Positions 54,997 through 63,109 of a stretch of DNA of 64,000 bases are shown here, piece after piece. Each line of letters starts with the position of its first letter. Positions within the stretch are counted from its first letter, which is position 1. Source of the stretch: Pseudomonadota bacterium (GTDB lineage: Bacteria > Pseudomonadota > Gammaproteobacteria > Burkholderiales > Burkholderiaceae_F). The notes beneath the pieces are model-generated. The model was not told where the DNA came from, ran no database searches, and saw only the letters and a program-made list of their open reading frames with translations. Both the position numbers and the translations under genes were made by a program. Location: assembly GCA_021842465.1 (NCBI GenBank), contig JAKBZN010000014.1, positions 1-64,000 on the forward strand, given 5' to 3'.

Positions 54997-56174
54997 GGCG
55001 CCAGTGTAGCAACGGCACGCCATGCCCGATGCTCGGACAGTTCGTCGAAGGTCTCGTCGATGGCGTCTTCTTCGCGCGCGAGAAAGTTCGCAACCGCCGC
55101 GTGCAGTCCGGGATCGCGCAGCCGATGGGCCGAGGACGTGACCACCGGATCGAATCCGCGGGCGAGCTTGTGCGCCCCCTGCGCGCCTCCCTCGCAGACC
55201 TGCAGGCCTTGCTCGATGGCGAATTCGATGAACTGGTAGTAGCAGCACTCGAAGTGCAGGCAGGAAACCGATTCGACGGCCCCCCAGTACCGGCCGTAGA
55301 GCGTTCCGCGCCCGCGATCGAAGAGGCCGAGTGCGCCGGCCACCGGCGTGTCGCCGCGCCAGGCGAGCACGAGCAGGACATGTTCGGGCATGGCGTCACC
55401 GATGCGCCGGAAGAAGTCGAGATTCAGATACTCCGGCGCACCGTGTTCGGCGTAGGTGTTCGCATAACAGCGGAAAAAGAATTCCCAGTCGGCAGGAGTG
55501 ATCTCGTGGCCGACCCGACGTTCGACGCGGATTCCGGCCTCGCGCACCTTGCGGCGCTCGGCGCGGATGCGTTTGCGCTTGGGCTGGCTCAACGCCGCCA
55601 GGAAGTCCTCGAAATCCCGGTAACCGCGGTTGCGCCAGTGAAACTGGATGCCTTTGCGCACCAGCAGGCCGCGCCGGGCGAGGTGGTCGATCTCGGTCTC
55701 GGGCGCAAACAGCACGTGCAGGGACGATGCCGGCGTTTCCTCCGCAAGCTGCAGCAAGGCCTCGATCGCCACCGCTCGGGCCGCCGCGTCGCGGGCGAGA
55801 ATGCGGGTTCCCGTCACCGGGGTGAACGGAACCGCCACGAGCCATTTCGGGTAATACGGCAGCCCGGCGCGCTCCGCCGCCGCAGCCCAGGCCCAATCGA
55901 ACACGAACTCGCCGTACGAGTGGGCCTTGGCATAAAGGGGAACGGCGGCGACCAGTTGTCCGGGCATCCCCGCGCCGCGGGTCCAGACCGTCAAGAAGTG
56001 CGGATCCCAGCCCGTACGCGGCGTCACCGCGCCGCTGGCATGCAGGGCATGCAGGAAGGCGTGGCGCAGGAACGGATTCGCCTGCGGATCGGCGGCAACC
56101 AGCGCGTCCCATTGGGCCGGGTCAATTGTGCCGGAGTCGTCCGGTTGCGCAATCCGAAAGATATACGAATCCAT
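54993..56174 (-). CDS. GNAT-fold peptidogalycan-type N-acyltransferase (DUF482)
   Basis: A 393-residue protein of the DUF482 family, a double GNAT fold related to FemAB-like transferases. Recognisable segments are [55 protein letters not shown] and the C-terminal [18 protein letters not shown]. Members are widespread in proteobacteria and no substrate is established. No signal peptide or membrane helix. It overlaps the NUDIX gene by four bases and starts 5 bases after the EamA transporter gene, so it belongs to the leftward operon. Confidence 0.85.
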   Translation of the reverse strand: MDSYIFRIAQPDDSGTIDPAQWDALVAADPQANPFLRHAFLHALHASGAVTPRTGWDPHFLTVWTRGAGMPGQLVAAVPLYAKAHSYGEFVFDWAWAAAAERAGLPYYPKWLVAVPFTPVTGTRILARDAAARAVAIEALLQLAEETPASSLHVLFAPETEIDHLARRGLLVRKGIQFHWRNRGYRDFEDFLAALSQPKRKRIRAERRKVREAGIRVERRVGHEITPADWEFFFRCYANTYAEHGAPEYLNLDFFRRIGDAMPEHVLLVLAWRGDTPVAGALGLFDRGRGTLYGRYWGAVESVSCLHFECCYYQFIEFAIEQGLQVCEGGAQGAHKLARGFDPVVTSSAHRLRDPGLHAAVANFLAREEDAIDETFDELSEHRAWRAVATLAP

Positions 56175-56179
56175 TGCGC

Positions 56180-57064
56180 CTACTCTCCTTCGATGGCGAG
56201 CAATCCCGAGGCCATCACGGCAAGCCCGATCCCCAGCAGCTTGAACGGTCCCGGAATCTCGCCGGCGATCGCCATCGCGACCAGCGCGGTAAGAAGCGGA
56301 GAGGCCGCGTTGGTGAGGGCCGATACGACCATCGCCTTGCCGTCGCGCAGCGCGTAGACCAGTGACAGCGATCCCATCGCGTTGAGCAACTGGATGCCCG
56401 CCGAGAGCAGCGGACCGCCCGGCCCCCAGTTGATGGGTGCGTGCCAGTTCGTGCGCGCCAGCGCGACCGGCACCAGCAGCAGCCCGCCGAGGGTCATGTA
56501 GAAGAAGATCGTCCCCGTGCTCATCGACTGGTGGGCGATCTTGATGAAATAGTTCTGCACGCCCCAGGCCAGCAGGATGGCGAGCGCCAGGAAGAACCAT
56601 GGCCCGAGGTGGGTTGCGCCGGCTCCGGGCGCCCAATCGTTGAGCAGCGGCAGCGCGGCCAGCGCAAGCGCGATCCCGACCACGCCGACCCGTCCCGTGC
56701 GCTCGCGCAGGAAGGTGGTGCTGAGCGCGATGGTGACCACCGGTGCGAGCGAAATGATCGGAAAGATCAGGTACGACGGTCCCATCGACAAGGTCGGAAA
56801 CAGCAGGATCACGCCCCCGGCGCCCGTCACCCCGATCGTCAGCCCAAGGGGCAGGGAGCGTGGGTCGAACGGCACCGCCCGACCCTCCCGTCGCCGGACG
56901 TAGGTCGCCGGCAACCACATCGTGATCGACCAGACCACATAGGTCAGCGTGTCCGGGAATCCATGGCGCGCGGGGAGGTCGCTCAGGGCGCCCCAAAGAC
57001 CCCACGCAACGGTGGTGACCAGTGCATAGCCAAGCCAACGCCGGCCACCCGATTGCGACGCCAT
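56180..57064 (-). CDS. EamA/DMT family transporter
   Basis: A 294-residue membrane protein with about ten hydrophobic helices in two EamA-like repeats, from YALVTTVAWGLWGAL at the N terminus to LLGIGLAVMASGLLAIE at the end. Drug/metabolite transporters of this type export amino acids, sugars or other small molecules; the substrate cannot be assigned. ATG 57064 with AAAGGAG upstream was chosen over the long frame from 57328. It heads the leftward EamA-GNAT-NUDIX-aat-bpt run, opposite the tRNA-fMet gene. Confidence 0.87.
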   Translation of the reverse strand: MASQSGGRRWLGYALVTTVAWGLWGALSDLPARHGFPDTLTYVVWSITMWLPATYVRRREGRAVPFDPRSLPLGLTIGVTGAGGVILLFPTLSMGPSYLIFPIISLAPVVTIALSTTFLRERTGRVGVVGIALALAALPLLNDWAPGAGATHLGPWFFLALAILLAWGVQNYFIKIAHQSMSTGTIFFYMTLGGLLLVPVALARTNWHAPINWGPGGPLLSAGIQLLNAMGSLSLVYALRDGKAMVVSALTNAASPLLTALVAMAIAGEIPGPFKLLGIGLAVMASGLLAIEGE

Positions 57065-57291
57065 GCGGCTCCTTTCCCGATTCGGAACGGTTGAAAACCG
57101 CATCCCCGGCTCCGGTGCGAAGCGGGGGATGCGCCGCGATGGTATCGGACTGCGTCCCCGAGTCGAGGCATGCCCGGTCCACCGTGCGGGCCAAATCGGA
57201 CGCGCCCGGTACGAAATTCGAATTTCATGTAGAATTCCGCTTCTGCGCTGCACGACAACCGGTGAACGGATCGTGCATCCTCTTCTCGTGA

Positions 57292-58908
<1,617 letters not shown>

Positions 58909-58920
58909 GAGGCGTCAAGA

Positions 58921-59064
58921 TTACCGCGAGGGAAGTGCCGTCGGAACCGCCTGATTTGAACGGCCAGCCGATGAGGCCAATGGCGGCGCGGATTTTGGAG
59001 TCAGATACGACCGCACCGCCTGAGCGGCGAGCAGGCGAAGGAGATGGATTTGGGCATCCGTCAC
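58921..59064 (-). CDS. Small unknown protein upstream of the recombinase
   Basis: A 47-residue frame beginning VTDAQIHLLRLLAAQAVRSYL, with a Ser/Pro/Ala-rich tail. I do not recognise it. The GTG at 59064 overlaps the stop of the preceding gene (GTGA), as do its upstream neighbours, which is the main support. A recombination directionality factor would be a natural occupant of this position next to a serine integrase, but nothing in the sequence shows that. Confidence 0.45.
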   Translation of the reverse strand: MTDAQIHLLRLLAAQAVRSYLTPKSAPPLASSAGRSNQAVPTALPSR

Positions 59065-59330
59065 GGCGCCCCCCGTTTGTATCGCCACGCCAGCGCCGCC
59101 CAGACGAGATTCCCGGCGCAAAGCAGCAGTCCGGCAAGCCACGACAACGGCTGATCGAGGCGCCGGTAGTAGTAGCAATTCCAGACGCCCCACAACAAAA
59201 AGCCGATCGCGAACTGCCAGACGATGCCCTTGACCTCCCGGTCGGCGTGCAGGCGCCGCACGTTAGCCCACACCGACCAGGCGCCAAACGCCTCAAAAAT
59301 GCCATTGACGGCGTCCGGGCCCTGAATCAC
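59061..59330 (-). CDS. Small membrane protein, unknown
   Basis: An 89-residue protein with two probable membrane helices: VWQFAIGFLLWGVWNCYYY and WLAGLLLCAGNLVWAALAW, with the loop RRLDQPL between and a basic end RYKRGAP. I chose the GTG at 59330 because it forms GTGA with the stop of the preceding gene; the ATG at 59387 would add 19 residues and a 61-base overlap. The function is unknown. It is coupled at both ends to neighbouring small genes. Confidence 0.68.
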   Translation of the reverse strand: MIQGPDAVNGIFEAFGAWSVWANVRRLHADREVKGIVWQFAIGFLLWGVWNCYYYRRLDQPLSWLAGLLLCAGNLVWAALAWRYKRGAP

Positions 59331-59479
59331 GACGGCTCCCGCTTCCCGCGGATCGGCGTTGCGAGGGTCATGTTCGAAGTCAGGCACGCGATCAGCCTCT
59401 TGTGCTCGACGCGGCTGTAGAACAGGATCTTGGCGAGATTGGCGGGAGACTTCATCTTCGCTCCGGCGGTTGCCGTCAT
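59327..59479 (-). CDS. Small unknown protein (50 residues)
   Basis: A 50-residue basic protein beginning MTATAGAKMKSPANLAKILF, with a mildly hydrophobic middle (LIACLTSNMTLATPI) and a charged end. Not recognised. Its ATG overlaps the stop of the YqaE-like gene (ATGA), and its stop overlaps the next GTG, so it is support by coupling rather than by homology. Confidence 0.5.
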   Translation of the reverse strand: MTATAGAKMKSPANLAKILFYSRVEHKRLIACLTSNMTLATPIRGKREPS

Positions 59480-59694
59480 CAGTTCGCCGGCGCGGTGTTG
59501 GCGCCGACGGCTTTGATGGTTTGCTTGATCTTCCTGTCGGTCTTGTATTGGCTCAACGCATAGACCGCCCAGATGGTCGCGGGCAGCCAGCCGATCAGGG
59601 TCATCTGGAGGAGCAGGCAGCAGACGCCGGCGATGGGTCGCCCGATGGTGAAGAACGTGAGCCAGGGGATGAAGAGTGCGATGGTCAGGCGCAT
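59479..59694 (-). CDS. YqaE/Pmp3-like small membrane protein
   Basis: A 71-residue protein with two hydrophobic helices (LTIALFIPWLTFFTIGRP and GVCCLLLQMTLIGWLPATIWAVYAL) and a basic tail. The GWLPATIWAVYAL-(S/N)QYK segment is the signature of the YqaE/Pmp3 family, small membrane proteins linked to membrane potential and salt tolerance in other organisms. In a prophage it may modify the host membrane; that is inference. It heads the run of four-base-overlap genes. Confidence 0.75.
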   Translation of the reverse strand: MRLTIALFIPWLTFFTIGRPIAGVCCLLLQMTLIGWLPATIWAVYALSQYKTDRKIKQTIKAVGANTAPAN

Positions 59695-59733
59695 GGAGAT
59701 GTCCTTGCCGTGAATCGGTTGTCGGGTTGATGA

Positions 59734-60069
59734 TCAGAACGCGCTGGGCCGGACTTTGGCGTTGCGCTGCGCCGCGTCCCACGAGTCCGATGCGGCGTCG
59801 CAAGCCTGATCCCAGGTCTTGAGCTGATTGGCGCGCTGCGGCGGCTGGAGCGGGTTGATGTAGCCGTCGTTGGTGTTGCACCAATGGATCTCGGCCGTGC
59901 GCTCCGGGCCGTGCATGTCGAACCATGCTTTGTCGTGACCGGTGTACGGGCTGGAGCCACGGACTTGTGCGGTGGGCCCCGGCGTCTTTCCGGTCCCGCT
60001 ATTGCCGCAGCCCGCGAGGGCGAGCGCCGCGACCGCGGCGGCGCAGAGGAAAGGAACGTGTCGTTTCAT
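59734..60069 (-). CDS. Small lipoprotein, unknown
   Basis: A 111-residue protein with a lipoprotein signal, AVAALALAGCGNSG (lipobox cysteine at about residue 21). The mature part has DKAWFDMHGPERTAEIHWCN and a late WDQACDAASDSW, with two further cysteines that could form a disulfide. I do not recognise the family. Such prophage-encoded lipoproteins sometimes alter phage sensitivity of the lysogen, but here that is only a possibility. ATG 60069 was chosen because it begins the signal sequence. Confidence 0.72.
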   Translation of the reverse strand: MKRHVPFLCAAAVAALALAGCGNSGTGKTPGPTAQVRGSSPYTGHDKAWFDMHGPERTAEIHWCNTNDGYINPLQPPQRANQLKTWDQACDAASDSWDAAQRNAKVRPSAF

Positions 60070-60089
60070 CCTGTTCTCCGTTTTGTTGA

Positions 60090-60695
60090 TCAGACTTGCA
60101 CTGCTGCGGACTCGGTTTCCTGGGCCCGTCCGCGGTTGCGCCCCGTCAGGGACGCGAACCGGTCGAGGAATGCCTCCTCCCACCACAGCGGGGACCATCC
60201 GCCCTCGGTTGCCGGAGCATCGAATTCCGGGATGCCGTCGAGGATCGTCCATGGGGCATGGCGGTCGGGATCGAACCGCATCAGGTCGCGCCGTTCCGTG
60301 ACCAGGGCCATGAGGTCGGCGTGCTTGACGAGGCCGTCCCACTCCTGCATCAGCACGGCGACGCCGAGCGCCTGATGCACTGCGGCGCTGGCCGAGGCCT
60401 CGAGATCGCGCCAGGCGGGGCCGAGCAGGGTCTTGAGCGGCCTGGGCACGTCGCCGGTGTAGGCCTCGTGCGCGTCGTGCAGCAGCCCCGCGAGCTGGGC
60501 GTCGGCGGGCGCGCCGATGCGCTCCAGGATCCGCACGACGAGCAGGCTGTGCTGCGCTACGGAGTAGTGCACGTCCGTGTGACCGCCGAAGCGACAGAGG
60601 AGGGAGAGGGCGTGCGCGATGTCCTCGATACGAACCTGGGACGGATCCAGCCGGCCCGGGGTCGCTTCATGCCCGCGGAAGGTGAGGATCATCAT
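60090..60695 (-). CDS. HD-domain phosphohydrolase (YfbR-like)
   Basis: A 201-residue HD-superfamily hydrolase. Metal ligands are visible in HYSVAQHSLLV (H49), LLHDAHEAYTGD (H73-D74) and a later KHADLMALVTERRDLM. This pattern matches phage and bacterial nucleotidases of the YfbR type, which hydrolyse deoxynucleoside monophosphates. In a phage it could adjust nucleotide pools for replication, and it lies in an operon with ssb. Tandem ATGs occur at 60695 and 60692; the first overlaps the preceding stop. Confidence 0.82.
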   Translation of the reverse strand: MMILTFRGHEATPGRLDPSQVRIEDIAHALSLLCRFGGHTDVHYSVAQHSLLVVRILERIGAPADAQLAGLLHDAHEAYTGDVPRPLKTLLGPAWRDLEASASAAVHQALGVAVLMQEWDGLVKHADLMALVTERRDLMRFDPDRHAPWTILDGIPEFDAPATEGGWSPLWWEEAFLDRFASLTGRNRGRAQETESAAVQV

Positions 60696-60949
60696 GGCTG
60701 AGCTCCCGTCGCCTTGGCGATCGCGCGCAGGGCCTGCTCTCGCGCTTCCCCCGCGGCGTTCGCAACAACCATCCGCAAAGCGCACAGCAGGTCGGGAGCG
60801 GCGGCAATCAGGCGCTGGACGGCATCGGCCTGCTCCAGGCTATCGAGCGCGCCGCTGTAGACCTCGCAGATGCCACGCCTGCGGCCATCGGGCATCAGCC
60901 GGTCGACGGACCGATGGGAGCCGATCACCCAAACTTCCGATTCGAGCAT
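60692..60949 (-). CDS. Small phage protein, unknown
   Basis: An 85-residue protein with a strand-rich start (MLESEVWVIGSHRSVD, RGICEVYSG) and a helical part DAVQRLIAAAPDLLCALRMVVANAAGEAREQALRAI. The AVQRLIAAAPDLLxAL pattern recurs in many small phage proteins encoded near ssb and recombination genes, none with a known role that I can name. ATG 60949 lies 9 bases after the ssb stop. An ATG at 60973 would overlap ssb. Confidence 0.7.
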   Translation of the reverse strand: MLESEVWVIGSHRSVDRLMPDGRRRGICEVYSGALDSLEQADAVQRLIAAAPDLLCALRMVVANAAGEAREQALRAIAKATGAQP

Positions 60950-60959
60950 GGCAAGCTCG

Positions 60960-61367
60960 TTAGAACGGGGCATCGTCCGAAGGCGCGGCATCGTCAGAAT
61001 CCGGTTCCTGCGCCGCTGGCTTTGCGGAATCCGCGCGCGATCCAAGCAAGATCAAGTTGTCGGCGACGACTTCGGTGGTGTACCGGTCCTGTCCGGTTTC
61101 CTTGTCCTGCCACTTGCGGGTGCGCAGGCGGCCTTCGACCAGGCACTGGCTGCCTTTGCGCAGGTGGTCGCCGGCGACTTCGGCTTGGCGGCCGAAGAGC
61201 ACCACGCGCGTCCACTCGGTTTCCTCGTGGCGCTCGCCCTCCTTGTCCTTCCAGGCGTGCGAGGTGGCGATGGAGAGTGTTGCGATCGCGGCGCCGTCCG
61301 CGGTGTAGCGCAGCTCGGGATCCCGCCCGAGATTGCCCAGAAGTTGAACGCGGTTCAGGGATGGCAT
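60960..61367 (-). CDS. ssb: Single-stranded DNA-binding protein
   Basis: A 135-residue OB-fold protein: [21 protein letters not shown] at the start, then [20 protein letters not shown] and [20 protein letters not shown]. It ends in a flexible acidic tail [13 protein letters not shown], close to the conserved DDIPF tip that recruits replication and repair partners. It coats single-stranded DNA during element replication. A good ribosome-binding site (GGAGG) precedes the ATG. It is the first gene of the leftward operon, with a promoter under predicted repressor control. Confidence 0.95.
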   Translation of the reverse strand: MPSLNRVQLLGNLGRDPELRYTADGAAIATLSIATSHAWKDKEGERHEETEWTRVVLFGRQAEVAGDHLRKGSQCLVEGRLRTRKWQDKETGQDRYTTEVVADNLILLGSRADSAKPAAQEPDSDDAAPSDDAPF

Positions 61368-61431
61368 GAGCTCCTCCGTCGGTGTGCGCGCCGCTGTGGC
61401 CGGAATTTGCTGCTCGGCGCGATATCAGGAA

Positions 61432-61460
61432 AGTATCAGCTAACCGATTCGATCCGTCAA
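61432..61460 (-). promoter_or_regulatory. Promoter of the leftward ssb-recombinase operon
   Basis: On the minus strand TTGACG (61460-61455) and GATACT (61437-61432) are separated by exactly 17 bases, a near-consensus sigma-70 promoter. Transcription would start near 61425, about 58 bases before the ssb ATG. The -35 hexamer directly touches the palindromic operator at 61459-61472. Confidence 0.75.
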
Positions 61461-61472
61461 CAGGAAACTGTT
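61459..61472. promoter_or_regulatory. Repressor operator at the ssb promoter
   Basis: AACAG-GAAA-CTGTT is a perfect inverted repeat abutting the -35 box of the leftward promoter. The same AACAG-N4-CTGTT sequence occurs at 62027-62040 in the same position relative to the rightward promoter. Predicted site for the repressor encoded at 61538-62002. Confidence 0.7.
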
Positions 61473-61484
61473 ATCTCGTGCAAC

Positions 61485-61504
61485 AAAAAACCGCCCGAAG
61501 GCGG
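61485..61504 (-). terminator. Rho-independent terminator of the repressor gene
   Basis: Read on the minus strand, CCGCC-TTCG-GGCGG is followed by six T. It lies 34 bases after the repressor stop and upstream of the ssb promoter, and so separates the two leftward units. Confidence 0.88.
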
Positions 61505-61537
61505 TCGACGGCGGTGGGAAGGCCGTGCGCGTCAAAG

Positions 61538-62002
61538 TCAGGAATCATTCTCCAGGAGAGTGGAAATGGCCTTAACGATGCGCTCCCCCTCCGAAGGATC
61601 CGAAGCGTAGGTTGCAAGAAGGGACGCCACCGCCTCGCGCGTTTTGGGAGGCGTGCGCATCAGCCGCTCGCCGAGATCGCGCAGGAGCGACTCGATGGAA
61701 CTCGGGGTGGGGGCGGCATCGCCGGGAGCGCCGTAGCCCCCCGCGGCTGGCTCCATCGTCCTGAATTTCCCCTGCGCGGCCGCTTTGGCCAAATTTGAGC
61801 CCTCTACGAGGGGAACATCCAGAACCGCTGCGATATGGGGGAGCCATTTCGAGCTCTTCTGGTGTCCGTTTTCCAGGGCGGCCACGAACGACTGGGCGAT
61901 GTGCGGAACATGAGCTCGCCTTGCCGCGCGCTTCGCGACCTCCTCTTGCGAGAGCCCGAGCCGTTCCCGCGCCTCTCGTAACCGTGCAGCAATGTTGTTC
62001 AT
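61538..62002 (-). CDS. CI-like prophage repressor (XRE helix-turn-helix)
   Basis: A 154-residue regulator. The N-terminal XRE domain (about 1-70) has ARLREARERLGLSQEEVAKRA with a second part IAQSFVAALENGHQKSSKWLP as the recognition region. The C-terminal half (about 100-154) is helical and has no peptidase motif, so self-cleavage in an SOS response is not expected from this protein; dimerisation is more likely. It is divergent from a Cro-like gene across a 71-base region with operator palindromes. By position it is the lysogeny repressor. Confidence 0.85.
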   Translation of the reverse strand: MNNIAARLREARERLGLSQEEVAKRAARRAHVPHIAQSFVAALENGHQKSSKWLPHIAAVLDVPLVEGSNLAKAAAQGKFRTMEPAAGGYGAPGDAAPTPSSIESLLRDLGERLMRTPPKTREAVASLLATYASDPSEGERIVKAISTLLENDS

Positions 62003-62026
62003 ATCAGGATTGTGATGGGAATTCCG

Positions 62027-62064
62027 AACAGGATGCTGTTGACAAATGGAAACAGCATTCTGAT
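62027..62064. promoter_or_regulatory. Two repressor operators in the divergent control region
   Basis: AACAG-GATG-CTGTT (62027-62040) is a perfect palindrome touching the -35 TTGACA of the rightward promoter. AACAG-CATT-CTGAT (62051-62064) is a second copy with one changed half-site base pair group, covering the spacer and start of the -10. Centres are 24 bp apart. The TATCAGGAT at 62002-62010 and ATTCTGATA at 62058-62066 add outer symmetry. This layout matches a phage operator with two cooperative sites. Confidence 0.7.
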
Positions 62065-62067
62065 AAT
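62039..62067 (+). promoter_or_regulatory. Rightward early promoter, possibly giving a leaderless mRNA
   Basis: TTGACA (62039-62044), 17 bases, GATAAT (62062-62067): an almost perfect sigma-70 promoter. Counting from the -10, transcription should begin at or within a base or two of 62074, the A of the Cro-like ATG, so the first gene would be translated from a leaderless mRNA, as for lambda cI. Confidence 0.82.
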
Positions 62068-62073
62068 TCGGCC

Positions 62074-62298
62074 ATGAACTGGCCCTCCTTCATCGCAGAT
62101 CTCCAGCGTGCCGGCATGTCGCAGGCGTCGATCGGGCATGCGCTCCACAAATCTCAAGCGTGGGTCGCGGCAATCGCAGGCCACCAGATCAAAGACCTCA
62201 AGTGGTCCGACGGCGAGGCGTTGATTGCGCTTCATGGTCGCGTTTGTGAGGGCACATCGACGCGTTCGGCCACACGCAAGAATGCCGCCGCAGTTTGA
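62074..62298 (+). CDS. Cro-like helix-turn-helix protein
   Basis: A 74-residue basic protein. Residues 5-45 look like a helix-turn-helix: FIADLQRAGMSQASIGHALHKSQAWVAAI, followed by IKDLKWSDGEALIALH. Its size and its position as the first gene divergent from the repressor fit a Cro-type regulator of the lytic switch. There is no ribosome-binding site before ATG 62074; the promoter lies directly ahead, so translation is probably leaderless. Confidence 0.78.
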   Translation: MNWPSFIADLQRAGMSQASIGHALHKSQAWVAAIAGHQIKDLKWSDGEALIALHGRVCEGTSTRSATRKNAAAV

Positions 62299-62373
62299 AT
62301 CGCCCAATGCGCACGCAGACGCGCCTCCCGTGTCGCGCCCCAGGATTTTCCGGGCACGGAGGACCCGCCAGAT

Positions 62374-62410
62374 CGGACGCTGGCGGGATTTGCCGGGGCC
62401 TCGGCCCCGG
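62374..62410. other. Two tandem hairpins in a gene-free stretch of the element
   Basis: Between the Cro-like gene and the next small gene (62299-62585, 287 bases) I see no convincing gene. It contains CCCGCCA/TGGCGGG (62374-62397, ten-base loop) and CCGGGGCC-TC-GGCCCCGG (62393-62410), which overlap and may be alternative folds. This could be a structured leader, a transcription terminator lacking a T run or an antitermination site. Undecided. Confidence 0.4.
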
Positions 62411-62585
62411 ATTCCTTCTTCCTGGATCCCCGCACCGACGGGGGACGCCTCTGCGATCCCGGGTGCTTGGCCGAGTGGCTGTGCGCGGTGAACCACGAAT
62501 CCCTGGCGGCGTGACATGGCGCCCATTCTCCTCTTTGTCCGGCGCCGGCCTCTCGGAACGCTTCCGAAATCCACGGGAGAAGTCG

Positions 62586-62792
62586 ATGCGCACATTCAAC
62601 CCATTCGCGGACCCGATCGTTCCCCGGGATTCCGCGCTGCCGTCGCGCGTGCATTCGATGGACCGCGAACAGGCCACGGAGGAAGAAATGGCATCCAAGA
62701 CCGAGCGCGAAAACTCTACTCCTGCGGCAACGCCGCGTAACGCACCGAGCGTTACGGGTGCGTTACCGCGAAAAGCGAAAGGAGCGAGCTGA
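62586..62792 (+). CDS. Small unknown early protein
   Basis: A 68-residue polar protein (MRTFNPFADPIVPRDSALPS near the start; Thr/Pro/Ala-rich end) with no membrane segment and no family that I recognise. The start is supported by GGGAGAAG about 6 bases upstream. A longer frame from 62295 has no such site. A repeat cluster at 62737-62766 falls inside its 3' part, so the DNA may have a second role here. Confidence 0.5.
   Translation: MRTFNPFADPIVPRDSALPSRVHSMDREQATEEEMASKTERENSTPAATPRNAPSVTGALPRKAKGAS
62736..62766. repeat. CGTTACG repeat cluster upstream of the replication gene
   Basis: CGTAACG (62736-62742), CGTTACG (62750-62756) and CGTTAC (62761-62766) lie within 31 bp, and GTAACGCACC/GGTGCGTTAC form a perfect 10-bp inverted repeat around the central copy. 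Such iteron-like clusters near a replication initiator gene can be origin sites; this is inference from position. The cluster is inside a predicted small gene. Confidence 0.5.
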
Positions 62793-62858
62793 TCACCAGG
62801 AAACTGCCACCTTCAACCTGCAACCACGTTTGGGGCACCGCCCCGGAAGGATCACCAG

Positions 62859-63104
62859 ATGAACAAGATGAGCACCCTTGGCTTAGTCCTGCGTTGGTAT
62901 GGCCTTGAATTTGGCTCCGGCATGACCGCCTTGATTCTGAGCGCGCTGGGCCTGATGAACTTTAAGCCCGATCCGCCCGGCATTGCCTACCAGTCTCTCG
63001 CGGACATGTTGGGTATTTGGCCCTACGTGTTGGGCATGGCAGTCGGTGCCTTCACTGCTGGCCGTGCTTGGCGTCGTGCCAGCGCCTTCCGCAAGGGCGA
63101 TTGA
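62859..63104 (+). CDS. Small two-helix membrane protein, unknown
   Basis: An 81-residue protein with two hydrophobic segments (GSGMTALILSALGLMNF and GIWPYVLGMAVGAFTAGRAW) and a basic end (RRASAFRKGD). Not recognised. ATG 62859 is preceded by GGAAGGA. Its base composition is lower in G+C than its neighbours, which suggests a recent origin of the segment. It ends 5 bases before the replication-like gene. Confidence 0.65.
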   Translation: MNKMSTLGLVLRWYGLEFGSGMTALILSALGLMNFKPDPPGIAYQSLADMLGIWPYVLGMAVGAFTAGRAWRRASAFRKGD

Positions 63105-63109
63105 ATCTG

